From Candidatus Roizmanbacteria bacterium CG11_big_fil_rev_8_21_14_0_20_36_8 (GTDB lineage: Bacteria; Patescibacteriota; Microgenomatia; UBA1406; GWC2-37-13), in assembly GCA_002796045.1 (NCBI GenBank), contig PCVM01000103.1:1-8071 (forward strand): 8,071 nucleotides of DNA, read 5' to 3'. The notes under the pieces were generated by a model. It did not search any database and was not told the DNA's origin. It saw only the letters and a program-made list of their open reading frames with translations. Positions 1 to 6,741 of the stretch are shown here, one piece after another. The position numbers and the translations under genes were made by a program. The number at the start of each line of letters is the position of its first letter. The first letter of the stretch is position 1.

Positions 1-280
1 CAAGCGCCTTTTGAACAATAAAGCCGTTTCCTAAACTGTGCGCGCTAGACTCAATAATACAAATATCGGCTTTTTGAATATAATTCATTTTTTGATGATA
101 GTTTTTGACCTGCTCTTCTCGGCCCCTCGACATCTTATCCACATATTCCTTATAAGTTATAACTGCTGCTTCATTGTCTAAATGTTCATAACCAAGAGAT
201 TTAATTTCTTGAAATAATTTTAAATAATACTCTCCAAAATTTTCCTTTCCTTCATAAGTAGTAGTAAAAAATATTTTCAT
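1..280 (-). CDS. Nucleoside 2-deoxyribosyltransferase-like protein (partial, C-terminus beyond the window)
   Basis: This is an open frame from an ATG at 280 that runs off the window at position 1, giving the first 93 residues. The N-terminus (MKIFFTTTYEGKENFGEYY) and the segment ADICIIESSAHSLGNGF at residues 71-87 follow the nucleoside 2-deoxyribosyltransferase/DNPH1 (Rcl) fold, whose matching stretch reads roughly ADVVVAEVTQPSLGVGYE. Classical members cleave or exchange the N-glycosidic bond of deoxynucleosides or their monophosphates through a nucleophilic glutamate just after that Gly-x-Gly-aromatic. Here the aligned residue is Ile88, so the standard chemistry may be absent. From memory, similar short proteins with a HSL-x-x-G-F motif recur in CPR genomes as a separate subfamily. 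No Shine-Dalgarno is visible; a good promoter lies immediately upstream. The fold call is fairly secure, the activity is not. Confidence 0.75.
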   Translation of the reverse strand, partial: MKIFFTTTYEGKENFGEYYLKLFQEIKSLGYEHLDNEAAVITYKEYVDKMSRGREEQVKNYHQKMNYIQKADICIIESSAHSLGNGFIVQKAL

Positions 281-286
281 ATCGCC

Positions 287-315
287 ATTATATTATATAA
301 TACTAATAATTCCAA
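287..315 (-). promoter_or_regulatory. Candidate sigma70-type promoter of the deoxyribosyltransferase-like gene
   Basis: On the minus strand, TTGGAA (310-315, four of six matches to TTGACA) is followed by a 17-base spacer and a perfect TATAAT (287-292). The -10 box ends only six bases before the ATG at 280, so the expected start of transcription falls at or beside the A of the start codon, giving a leaderless mRNA. The -35 lies inside a perfect 6-bp dyad, ATAATT-TTGG-AATTAT (306-321), that could be an operator or simply AT-rich chance. Confidence 0.5.
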
Positions 316-342
316 AATTATAAATTAATTAGCTCATTAAAT

Positions 343-2451
343 CTAGGTTTTAAATCGGGACTGCCATGGATAGTCTCCACCATTCATAATATATTTGATA
401 CAGTCTTCAATAATTGGAAAAAGCTTATTAATGTAATTAATTATTTGAGTTTCTTTTTCGCAATTATTAAGATCGGCATTTTCGGCAATTTCTACCATTG
501 CAATATATGAAGTTCTTATTATTGGAATAAATAATAACTGCTGCATATATGAAACAAATAAATTTCTATTTAATGGAAGAATTTCGACATATGGGGTTAG
601 AATGTCGCTTTGCTGCTTAGTAATGTTTTGTGAAACATCTCGATATAATATGCTAATTGTTGACTCTAAAAAATTTTTTTGTTGCTTCAGTATTTTCAAA
701 TCTGCATCGCTCTGTTTGATAATTTTTGGAAGACTGATAAGAATTAGTTGAATTAACTCATTATCCCTTTCGTTTATTGAATTGGTCACTATCTTTCCTT
801 TCCCTTGTTCTAAAAAAACCAGATTATTAATGATAATTTTAATTTTTTTATGAAAATCCACTTTATTAATAAAGAGATCGCGGTATTTTTCACTTTTTAA
901 ATAATATTGAGTATCGTAGGAAACTCTCTTTAACAAATTTCTTTTTACTTCAGTAAGCACGCCTTTATTAAATCCCTCATTAATATCTAACAAACAGCTC
1001 CCACTAATGGTAATATCAGTAAATATTTTTATAGCTTTAGTAAACGATTGAATAAATGAGTTTAAAACCTTAATTTTTTTACATATTGATTTATGTTTTT
1101 CTTTTAATCTTGTTAATTCAGATAATGTATTTGTTGCAAATGAAACAGTGTTTGGATTTTTAAATCTACTCAATAAATCTATTACTGATTCTACATTCCT
1201 CGAGTGGAGCCTAAGAGGTGAATCGAAAAAATCATTATTAAAACCATCCTTAACCATTTTTTTAATTAACTCTTTGGAATTTATTGTATCTTCGTGAAGA
1301 AAAAACCCATTATAAGCTAAGTCAAGAAATCCAGTAAAACCTAAAGGCAGATCGTCAATGTTCTCAAGAAGCCATCTGTACTGGCTTAATTCAAGCCTAT
1401 GATATTTGGTTAGTAATTGTTTTTTTCTAAGACTTACAATTCTTTCAGCTTTCCCTTTTAAAGCAATGCTATGCATCCAACCATTTAACCTTTCTGTGTC
1501 AAGATGATCAATTTGTTTGTTTCGAATATGAATACTTACCTCGTTGACATGATATTTTGCTGAAATTATCGGATAATTGTCTAATAAGTATTTTTTTGTG
1601 ATCTCAATGATTTTAGGTCCAAAATATGTATATTTGACCCAAGATTTGAGATGATTGTTCGGATTAATTGCAATATTTTTTAATGAATATTCTGATTCAA
1701 TATTATTTAGATGTAATTTTGTTGATTTGAACCAATCGCTCAAAAATCCATTGTTTTTTAAATTCAAATCCACAAATGGAACACGGACTAATATATTGTT
1801 TGGATTAATGAGTTTAATGTATCTTTTTACAGCATTGAATATCCCATCGTATGTTTTTTGAGTTTTAGACTCTGGATTTGTTAGCCCATACTCACTCAAT
1901 CTCAAGTGCCATGGAAAAGATTCGTCATAAAATATATTTAAGCCATTTTTTGGAATGATAGAACCAGTAATCTGCGTCCATGTTGGAAATCTGCTCAGCA
2001 TTTTTTCGATGTAAAATTTTGGGCTATCTTTATGGGCTCCATCACCCAATAGCATCATTATTATTTTTGTATCAATACTCTCTAGTGCGCAAGCTCCGCC
2101 AGTTGATAAAACATTATTATTGAGTACTTGACTACTTAACATCTTAGAAAAATTATTATCAACCAACTCTACTTTCAAAGCAACATCTCCATAAATTTTT
2201 TGAAGGTTATTAAATTGAGAGGTTGATAACGATGACCAATGAGATGGATTCACCGCAATAGTAAAATAGTCTTTTAAATCTTCAATTTCACTACTTTTCT
2301 TCAATGTGTAATCCCTATAAGCCTTTGCGGCGCCCTTTGCCCTCATATAATCATGATATGCATGTGAGTTTTTACGGTGCGCGAGGACTTTTTCAGTAGC
2401 TTTATGAACCTTGATATACTCTTCGTAAGTTAACTGTGAATTATGACTCAT
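343..2451 (-). CDS. Hypothetical protein, 702 residues, no recognised family
   Basis: This is a long, uninterrupted frame with an ATG at 2451 and a TAG at 343-345. I do not recognise it. The predicted protein is soluble: it has no signal peptide and no convincing membrane span. The N-terminal 55 residues are polar, charged and rich in His, Tyr and Lys (HKATEKVLAHRKNSHAYHDY). Residues 60-320 look mixed alpha/beta, with conspicuous patches GGACALES (118-125), LLGDGAH (134-140) and FYDESFPWHLR (174-184). From about residue 330 it reads as mainly helical, rich in Leu, Ile and Lys. No Walker motif, zinc-binding cysteine cluster, nuclease motif or protease motif is obvious. There is no recognisable Shine-Dalgarno. 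Base composition is low: three sampled 60-base lines (1021, 1501, 2221) count 17, 30 and 35% GC, against 48 and 42% for two lines in the VirB4 gene (4321, 4801). PBP2 and PrgI lines also reach 28%, so transfer is only a possibility. Intactness over 2.1 kb argues that it is a real gene. Confidence 0.8.
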   Translation of the reverse strand: MSHNSQLTYEEYIKVHKATEKVLAHRKNSHAYHDYMRAKGAAKAYRDYTLKKSSEIEDLKDYFTIAVNPSHWSSLSTSQFNNLQKIYGDVALKVELVDNNFSKMLSSQVLNNNVLSTGGACALESIDTKIIMMLLGDGAHKDSPKFYIEKMLSRFPTWTQITGSIIPKNGLNIFYDESFPWHLRLSEYGLTNPESKTQKTYDGIFNAVKRYIKLINPNNILVRVPFVDLNLKNNGFLSDWFKSTKLHLNNIESEYSLKNIAINPNNHLKSWVKYTYFGPKIIEITKKYLLDNYPIISAKYHVNEVSIHIRNKQIDHLDTERLNGWMHSIALKGKAERIVSLRKKQLLTKYHRLELSQYRWLLENIDDLPLGFTGFLDLAYNGFFLHEDTINSKELIKKMVKDGFNNDFFDSPLRLHSRNVESVIDLLSRFKNPNTVSFATNTLSELTRLKEKHKSICKKIKVLNSFIQSFTKAIKIFTDITISGSCLLDINEGFNKGVLTEVKRNLLKRVSYDTQYYLKSEKYRDLFINKVDFHKKIKIIINNLVFLEQGKGKIVTNSINERDNELIQLILISLPKIIKQSDADLKILKQQKNFLESTISILYRDVSQNITKQQSDILTPYVEILPLNRNLFVSYMQQLLFIPIIRTSYIAMVEIAENADLNNCEKETQIINYINKLFPIIEDCIKYIMNGGDYPWQSRFKT

Positions 2452-2488
2452 TCTGATTCGTTTAATAATAAATTATTATAGATAAAGA

Positions 2489-2515
2489 ATTATACTATAA
2501 GATATATAATGTGAA
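2489..2515 (-). promoter_or_regulatory. Weak candidate promoter for the 702-residue protein gene
   Basis: Minus-strand TTCACA (2510-2515, five of six to TTGACA) lies 15 bases, shorter than ideal, from TATAAT (2489-2494). Transcription would begin near 2482, leaving an untranslated leader of about 30 bases. That leader contains an A/T-only dyad, TAATAAT-TT-ATTATTA (2463-2478), just upstream of the ATG. The 83-base gap is so AT-rich that other -10-like boxes occur, for example near 2476-2481, so the choice is uncertain. Confidence 0.25.
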
Positions 2516-2534
2516 TAATAACTATACGTATTAA

Positions 2535-4238
2535 TTACTCATATCTTTCAAAGTGCTCTGTTAACACTTTTTTTGCAATAGGAGCGGCGACGTCTGACCC
2601 CTGTCCACCTTCTTCAACCAGCACTGTGACTACTATCTCTGGATTGTCAAATGGAGCAAATACAGTAAACCACGAATGTGGATTGCGTTCATCCCCATGC
2701 GATTCGGCAGTTCCGGTTTTACAACCTACAGATATTTTTCTTCTAATCATTGCCGAACTTGTTGCCTCATATTGGTCTCTCAAACCATTCTCGATATCTT
2801 TTTTGAGCTGAGCAGATGAAATTGGTTGATTTACAGAAAAATCAAAGAATGGATAACCTGTTCCACCTACTTCGCACGCAGCTTTCATCCCTTCTCTAAT
2901 TTTTGCATAAGTCCCTTGACTTATTGGAACCTTCTCGCAATCCGACTCCCCAGCACTGCCATCTTTTTTAATAAGTGTTGATGAACAAAGCTTTCTATTA
3001 TTTGCAAATACCGAAGTTACTCGAGCTAGTTGAAGTGGTGTTACAGCAACATATCCTTGTCCAATAGATAAGTTATAAGTGTCTCCGAGATACCATTGCT
3101 CTTTTAAGACATCTTCTTTCCAAAAAGAAGATGGCACTATCCCTACAGCTTCGTGTAAACCAATTCCTGATGCTTTTTGTAGTCCAAATAATTCCGACCA
3201 AAAGCGAATTTTTTCCGGACCGAGCTTCGCACCTAATGTATAAAAATATATATCGTTTGATCTTTGTAAAGCTTTTACGATATCGACTTCTCCATCAGTT
3301 TTGCCATACTCAAGAAAGAACCAATTGTGGAATTTTAGAGACCCAGCCTCAAGTACTCCTTTGTCAAGAATTGTTTCATCAGCCGTCATCGCACCCTCCT
3401 CAAGCCCTGCTGCAGCGACTATCAATTTATAGATTGATCCTGGGGGATAAGTACCCTCTGTCGCCCGATTGAAAAGCGGCTTGTCTGGATTTTTTATTAT
3501 TTTTTCTACCTCCTCACCGCTTCCATCTTCAAACTCTTGGGCGCTGTAGCCTGGTTTTGACACTAGTGTCAAAATTTCCCCAGTACCTGCTTTGATCGCA
3601 ACAACCGCGCCTTTTTCTTTTCCCAAAGCATCGTATGCAGTTTCTTGCAACGTCAGATCCATTGCAAGTTTGATATTCTCTCCATGTTTTGGCTGAAACA
3701 CACTCAAGGTTTTTTTGTATGCACCATGTGCATCTACTTCAATTAATTTTTTGCCGTGCTCTCCCCTTAAATCACACTCAAGTAACTGTTCGATGCCTTT
3801 TTTTCCTGTCTTATCTCCCAAGATTAACTTATTAACACACGGATCATTTTCCAGATCGTTTTCGTCTGCTGTTTGCCTATATCCAACCACGTGACTTATT
3901 GCATCAGATTGATAATACGTCCTAGTAGATTCTATTCGCAAATTCTTAGAATACATATCTGGTTTACTATTTGAAGCTAAAATCTTCCCTTTACGGTCTG
4001 TGATAGTTCCTCTTGGAGCTTCAATAATTACTTCCTTGACTCTGTTTTGATCTGCCAAGCTTGAAAAATATTTACCCCGAACTACAGTAAGTTGAAATAA
4101 TCTTATAAAAATAATTCCCATCCCTATTGCGATAAAAATCGCATAAAGGAAAAAAATAGATCTCGAATAAGAATTATTTTTTTCAGCAAAAGAAAGAGAG
4201 CCAGTCTCTCCTTTTTGAATATGTGGAATACTAATCAT
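2535..4238 (-). CDS. mrdA: Penicillin-binding protein 2 (class B transpeptidase, elongasome type)
   Basis: This 567-residue protein is a DD-transpeptidase that crosslinks peptidoglycan on the outer face of the membrane, normally with a RodA glycosyltransferase during elongation. One membrane anchor spans about residues 27-49, after a short cytoplasmic tail. The non-catalytic dimerisation region begins with the family signature APRGTITDRKGKILASN (residues 74-90). The catalytic domain has all three active-site motifs: SIYK with nucleophile Ser268 and Lys271, SND at 327-329 (the SxD form of the SxN motif), and KTG at 507-509. The length is a little under the usual 600-630. Six cysteines (134, 155, 418, 434, 455, 506), all outside the membrane, fall into three plausible disulfide pairs. 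The ATG at 4238 is the only start before the anchor. No Shine-Dalgarno precedes it, but a TATAAT lies 12 bases upstream. PBP2 versus PBP3/FtsI is judged from overall pattern; the symbol is therefore tentative. Confidence 0.9.
   Translation of the reverse strand: MISIPHIQKGETGSLSFAEKNNSYSRSIFFLYAIFIAIGMGIIFIRLFQLTVVRGKYFSSLADQNRVKEVIIEAPRGTITDRKGKILASNSKPDMYSKNLRIESTRTYYQSDAISHVVGYRQTADENDLENDPCVNKLILGDKTGKKGIEQLLECDLRGEHGKKLIEVDAHGAYKKTLSVFQPKHGENIKLAMDLTLQETAYDALGKEKGAVVAIKAGTGEILTLVSKPGYSAQEFEDGSGEEVEKIIKNPDKPLFNRATEGTYPPGSIYKLIVAAAGLEEGAMTADETILDKGVLEAGSLKFHNWFFLEYGKTDGEVDIVKALQRSNDIYFYTLGAKLGPEKIRFWSELFGLQKASGIGLHEAVGIVPSSFWKEDVLKEQWYLGDTYNLSIGQGYVAVTPLQLARVTSVFANNRKLCSSTLIKKDGSAGESDCEKVPISQGTYAKIREGMKAACEVGGTGYPFFDFSVNQPISSAQLKKDIENGLRDQYEATSSAMIRRKISVGCKTGTAESHGDERNPHSWFTVFAPFDNPEIVVTVLVEEGGQGSDVAAPIAKKVLTEHFERYE
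4193..4213 (-). other. Stem-loop inside the early PBP2 coding region, enclosing an SD-like sequence
   Basis: The minus-strand transcript can fold AAGGAGAG (4206-4213) against CTCTCTTT (4193-4200), eight pairs with one G-U, around a five-base loop ACTGG. It lies 26-46 bases after the start of the PBP2 gene. The 5' arm is itself a strong Shine-Dalgarno-like AAGGAG with no good start codon after it. It may position or pause ribosomes, or it may be chance. Confidence 0.3.
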
Positions 4239-4250
4239 ACGAATAAAACA

Positions 4251-4256
4251 ATTATA
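4251..4256 (-). promoter_or_regulatory. -10-like TATAAT upstream of PBP2
   Basis: A perfect TATAAT lies on the minus strand in the 43-base gap between the VirB4 gene and PBP2, ending 12 bases before the ATG. A start of transcription about seven bases downstream would leave a leader of only about five bases. No -35 is visible at 16-18 bases (the 17-base position reads AGGTAT). PBP2 could therefore be transcribed separately, or only by read-through from the VirB4 operon. Confidence 0.35.
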
Positions 4257-4281
4257 TTACGAGAAGAGGAAACATACCTCA

Positions 4282-6048
4282 TTACTCAATAAGGTGTTTT
4301 TCTTCCTCAGAAGCGACTACTTGGAAACCGACGTGAGATTGGCCTGCAAAGAATAAACCTTCCCCGACACCTGCAGATAACAAAAAATGCTTTTCTCCAC
4401 CGGTCAAATAGAATGTTTTTGTAATTTTGTCAACTGCCGCTGTTGATTGCTTCAGAATAATTTGAAGACTTGAGTTTGTAATTATGGCACGACCCTCATC
4501 AGTTGCAAGAAAATCTTCAACATCCTGAGTTATTGTCGTCATTCCAAGATGATATTTGCGCGCACGTTTTGCAAAATTATGAAGATAAGTTCCAGAATCT
4601 TTATTTTTTATCAAATACCAAGCCTCGTCTACAACTAAAACCCTCTTCCTCGGATCACCCTGTCTTATATGATGCCATATATGGTCAAGAACGATGTACA
4701 TTGCTACAGGTCTTAAATTTTCTTCAAGATCGCGAATTCCAAAAACCGTAAAAGTGTTTTTTATATCAAAGTTTGAGTGGCTGTTAAAAATTCCAGATGC
4801 TGAGCCTTTTACAAATTTTTCCAACCTATCTGCTAACTCACGAGCCTCAATCGCTTCCATGCCTATCAATATTTTAAATAGATCTTCAAGGAGCGGAGGT
4901 TGTTTCTCAAAAGTCTCAGGATCTTGCGTAATCCCTTTCTCGCGATATGTAAGAACAAGTGCCCGATCAAGTAATGCGTCCTGCGATGGGGTCAATTCTC
5001 CCATTATGACACGCATCAGAGAATGTAGATCGAGGATCTTATTTGACAACTCATCAGGGTCGGGATTATCAATATTCAGGTCAAAAGGGTTTAATTTGTA
5101 CTCTGAACTAGCTGAAAAATCAACAAACTCACCTCCTAAATTTTTACATAAAGTCCTGTACTCATTCTCAGGGTCAAGGATAATAACATCTGTTCCCATC
5201 ATAAGAGATCTTAACGCTTCCAACTTTACCATAAAGCTCTTACCCCCTCCAGATTTACCCAATATAACAGCATTGGCGTTTTCAAGGGTAAATCTATCAA
5301 AAATTATCAAGCTTCCATCATGTTGATTCAAGCCATACATAATCCCTTCATTTTTTGTAAGTGATGCGGTCGAAAAGGGAAAGGTCATTGCGAGCGAAGT
5401 GCTATCCATATTTCTCCAAACCTGCAGCTCGTCGCGAAACATTGGAAGGGTTGATCTGAAACCCTCTTCCTGTTCAAGAGTCGCCTGTTTTGAGATTACA
5501 AGAAGTGAAGAGAGCGTCGAGTCAATCTCTTTTGTCACACTATTTAACTCTTCGATTGTGCTTGCTGGAATAGTGATATAAAGTCCAAATTGGAAAAATC
5601 TTTCAGCGCCTTTTGCAAGCTCGGCCTGAAGAGCTAAAGCGTCGTCAAGCGAGACTTGGACTGTTGGATCAACCACTTTTCCAGCTTTCATATCACTTTC
5701 CACTGTCGCCTGCATCTCGCCAATTTTCCGCTTTAGTTCTCCAAGAATCGCTTTTGACTCTGATGGATAAATAAACATAGAAATGTTCAATGGATGATCG
5801 TAGGCGATCAATGAGTTTAGCCAATTCGCCGAAACATACCTTGGGTAGCCAACAACAAATATAGTTCGATAAAATTTATCATCAATCTTGATATGGTTAA
5901 AATCAACTTCGACATAAGACGGGGCGATAATATCCTTTAGACTAACATCGCCTTTAGCCATCACATCGGCAACTTTTTGGACACCACTTGGGATCTTGCT
6001 GCTACTAGATTCACTCTTTTTTGAGTTCTTGTTTTTTTTGCCAAACAT
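4282..6048 (-). CDS. VirB4/TraC-type ATPase of a type IV secretion-like system (large ATPase subunit)
   Basis: This 588-residue protein is a cytoplasmic, membrane-associated motor that uses ATP to drive assembly or substrate movement in type IV secretion and conjugation machines. After a Lys/Ser-rich tail (residues 1-20) there is the VirB4 middle domain (about 45-235), including VVGYPRYVSANWL (65-77). The P-loop ATPase domain follows, with Walker A GKSGGGKS (264-271), a conserved ILDPENEYR (290-298), Walker B VLVVDEAW (470-477, acidic residues Asp474 and Glu475) and the TTITQDVEDF segment with Gln508. Canonical VirB4 proteins run near 800 residues. Here the first domain is a separate gene directly upstream (6082-6738), so the ATPase is effectively split. 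The start is supported by an AAGGA nine bases before the ATG. It shares an operon with the two genes upstream. No adjacent VirB6, VirB8, VirB9, VirB10 or VirD4 gene is seen in this window. Confidence 0.92.
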   Translation of the reverse strand: MFGKKNKNSKKSESSSSKIPSGVQKVADVMAKGDVSLKDIIAPSYVEVDFNHIKIDDKFYRTIFVVGYPRYVSANWLNSLIAYDHPLNISMFIYPSESKAILGELKRKIGEMQATVESDMKAGKVVDPTVQVSLDDALALQAELAKGAERFFQFGLYITIPASTIEELNSVTKEIDSTLSSLLVISKQATLEQEEGFRSTLPMFRDELQVWRNMDSTSLAMTFPFSTASLTKNEGIMYGLNQHDGSLIIFDRFTLENANAVILGKSGGGKSFMVKLEALRSLMMGTDVIILDPENEYRTLCKNLGGEFVDFSASSEYKLNPFDLNIDNPDPDELSNKILDLHSLMRVIMGELTPSQDALLDRALVLTYREKGITQDPETFEKQPPLLEDLFKILIGMEAIEARELADRLEKFVKGSASGIFNSHSNFDIKNTFTVFGIRDLEENLRPVAMYIVLDHIWHHIRQGDPRKRVLVVDEAWYLIKNKDSGTYLHNFAKRARKYHLGMTTITQDVEDFLATDEGRAIITNSSLQIILKQSTAAVDKITKTFYLTGGEKHFLLSAGVGEGLFFAGQSHVGFQVVASEEEKHLIE

Positions 6049-6057
6049 AAAAATTTT

Positions 6058-6062
6058 TCCTT
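6058..6062 (-). promoter_or_regulatory. Shine-Dalgarno site of the VirB4 ATPase gene
   Basis: AAGGA on the minus strand stands nine bases before the ATG at 6048, within the 33-base gap after the preceding stop. It is the only clear ribosome binding site at a gene start in this window, and it fits an internal operon gene that needs its own initiation signal. Confidence 0.6.
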
Positions 6063-6081
6063 AAATATTACTTTATTACTT

Positions 6082-6738
6082 TTATCCACTTGTCAGGACT
6101 ACATCAGTGTAGCTATCAACAGGAGCTAGCTGTTTACCTGTCGCCGATGGGTTATAAATATTGTAAAACAACTCAGTCAACTCTTGTTGTTGCAGGATTG
6201 ATGGCTTCAGACCAACTTTCGCAAGCAGTCGCAATAAATGATCGCGTTTGGGATAAAGCGATGTTTTTGCTCGATTGTATATGTACTCTTTTCCATATTT
6301 TTTTACATTAGCTCCACCTATTCCCATCTCAAGTGGGCTGAAGGGAACAATAAAGAAGAATCTTTTTTCCATCACGGTATTTCTTTTGACGATCATTTTA
6401 ATAAAATCTTTATAGTCTTCGAGACGCATTCTTATTATTTCGTGTTTTTGCTCTTTTATTTTCGAATTGAGATAATCAATATATGATGAAATATTCATCA
6501 TTTTTGAGATAATTACAACTTGTGCTGGAAAAGATAGTGAATTTAGTAGGCTTCCATAACTATAAATCATTGCCATCTGGTCTTCGGCAGACAGAAGCCA
6601 AAAATTTACAGCACCCACCTCAATCACTGTCACAGCTGAGTAATCTTTCATCAAGATTATGTCGTCACGAACTTCTTCAATTGCGATAAATGACTGTGTA
6701 GATGCTCGTTTTGGAGAGGTTGGTTTTGTTTTTGACAT
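6082..6738 (-). CDS. TraC-like/VirB4 N-terminal-domain protein (small partner of the split VirB4)
   Basis: This 218-residue protein resembles the TraC-like N-terminal domain that begins conjugative VirB4/TraC ATPases. After a basic Ser/Thr/Pro tail (1-14) comes SFIAIEEVRDDIILMKDYS (16-34), then the segment ending SAEDQMAMIYSYGSLLNSL (50-68), with FPAQVVIISK (70-79) and a charged helical stretch (85-125), followed by FFFIVPFSP (127-135). There is no P-loop, so it cannot hydrolyse ATP alone. It most likely binds the 588-residue ATPase encoded 33 bases downstream and completes the VirB4 architecture. The ATG lies three bases after the stop of the PrgI gene, and no good Shine-Dalgarno is seen, so translation is probably coupled. 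Known conjugative elements of Gram-positive bacteria and CPR genomes have similar arrangements; a split gene here is a family trait more likely than a frameshift. Confidence 0.85.
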   Translation of the reverse strand: MSKTKPTSPKRASTQSFIAIEEVRDDIILMKDYSAVTVIEVGAVNFWLLSAEDQMAMIYSYGSLLNSLSFPAQVVIISKMMNISSYIDYLNSKIKEQKHEIIRMRLEDYKDFIKMIVKRNTVMEKRFFFIVPFSPLEMGIGGANVKKYGKEYIYNRAKTSLYPKRDHLLRLLAKVGLKPSILQQQELTELFYNIYNPSATGKQLAPVDSYTDVVLTSG

Positions 6739-6741
6739 GGG

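Noticed and set aside
1655..1861. A short plus-strand frame inside the 702-residue gene.
   Set aside because: It is antisense to a longer intact frame, has no ribosome site, and its hydrophobic look follows from the AT-rich complement.
2452..2534. A terminator after PBP2.
   Set aside because: The only dyads in this 83-base gap are A/T-only with no following U-run, so no terminator can be supported.
3131..3472. A 113-codon open frame on the plus strand across PBP2.
   Set aside because: It is antisense to the PBP2 catalytic domain and has no ribosome site or recognisable motif.
4252..4275. A seven-codon frame (ATG TTT CCT ... TAA) in the gap before PBP2, as a leader peptide.
   Set aside because: The GAGG preceding it touches the ATG too closely to act as a ribosome site, the frame overlaps the -10-like box, and nothing links the peptide to regulation.
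4694..5326. A 210-codon open frame on the plus strand across the VirB4 gene.
   Set aside because: It is antisense to the VirB4 ATPase domain, including the Walker A region. Its composition (Ser- and Arg-rich) is a typical mirror of a coding strand, and it matches no family.
6739..6741. A frameshift between the PrgI and TraC-like genes, with both as parts of one protein.
   Set aside because: Each protein begins and ends like complete members of its own family. A three-base gap between stop and start is normal for coupled genes.
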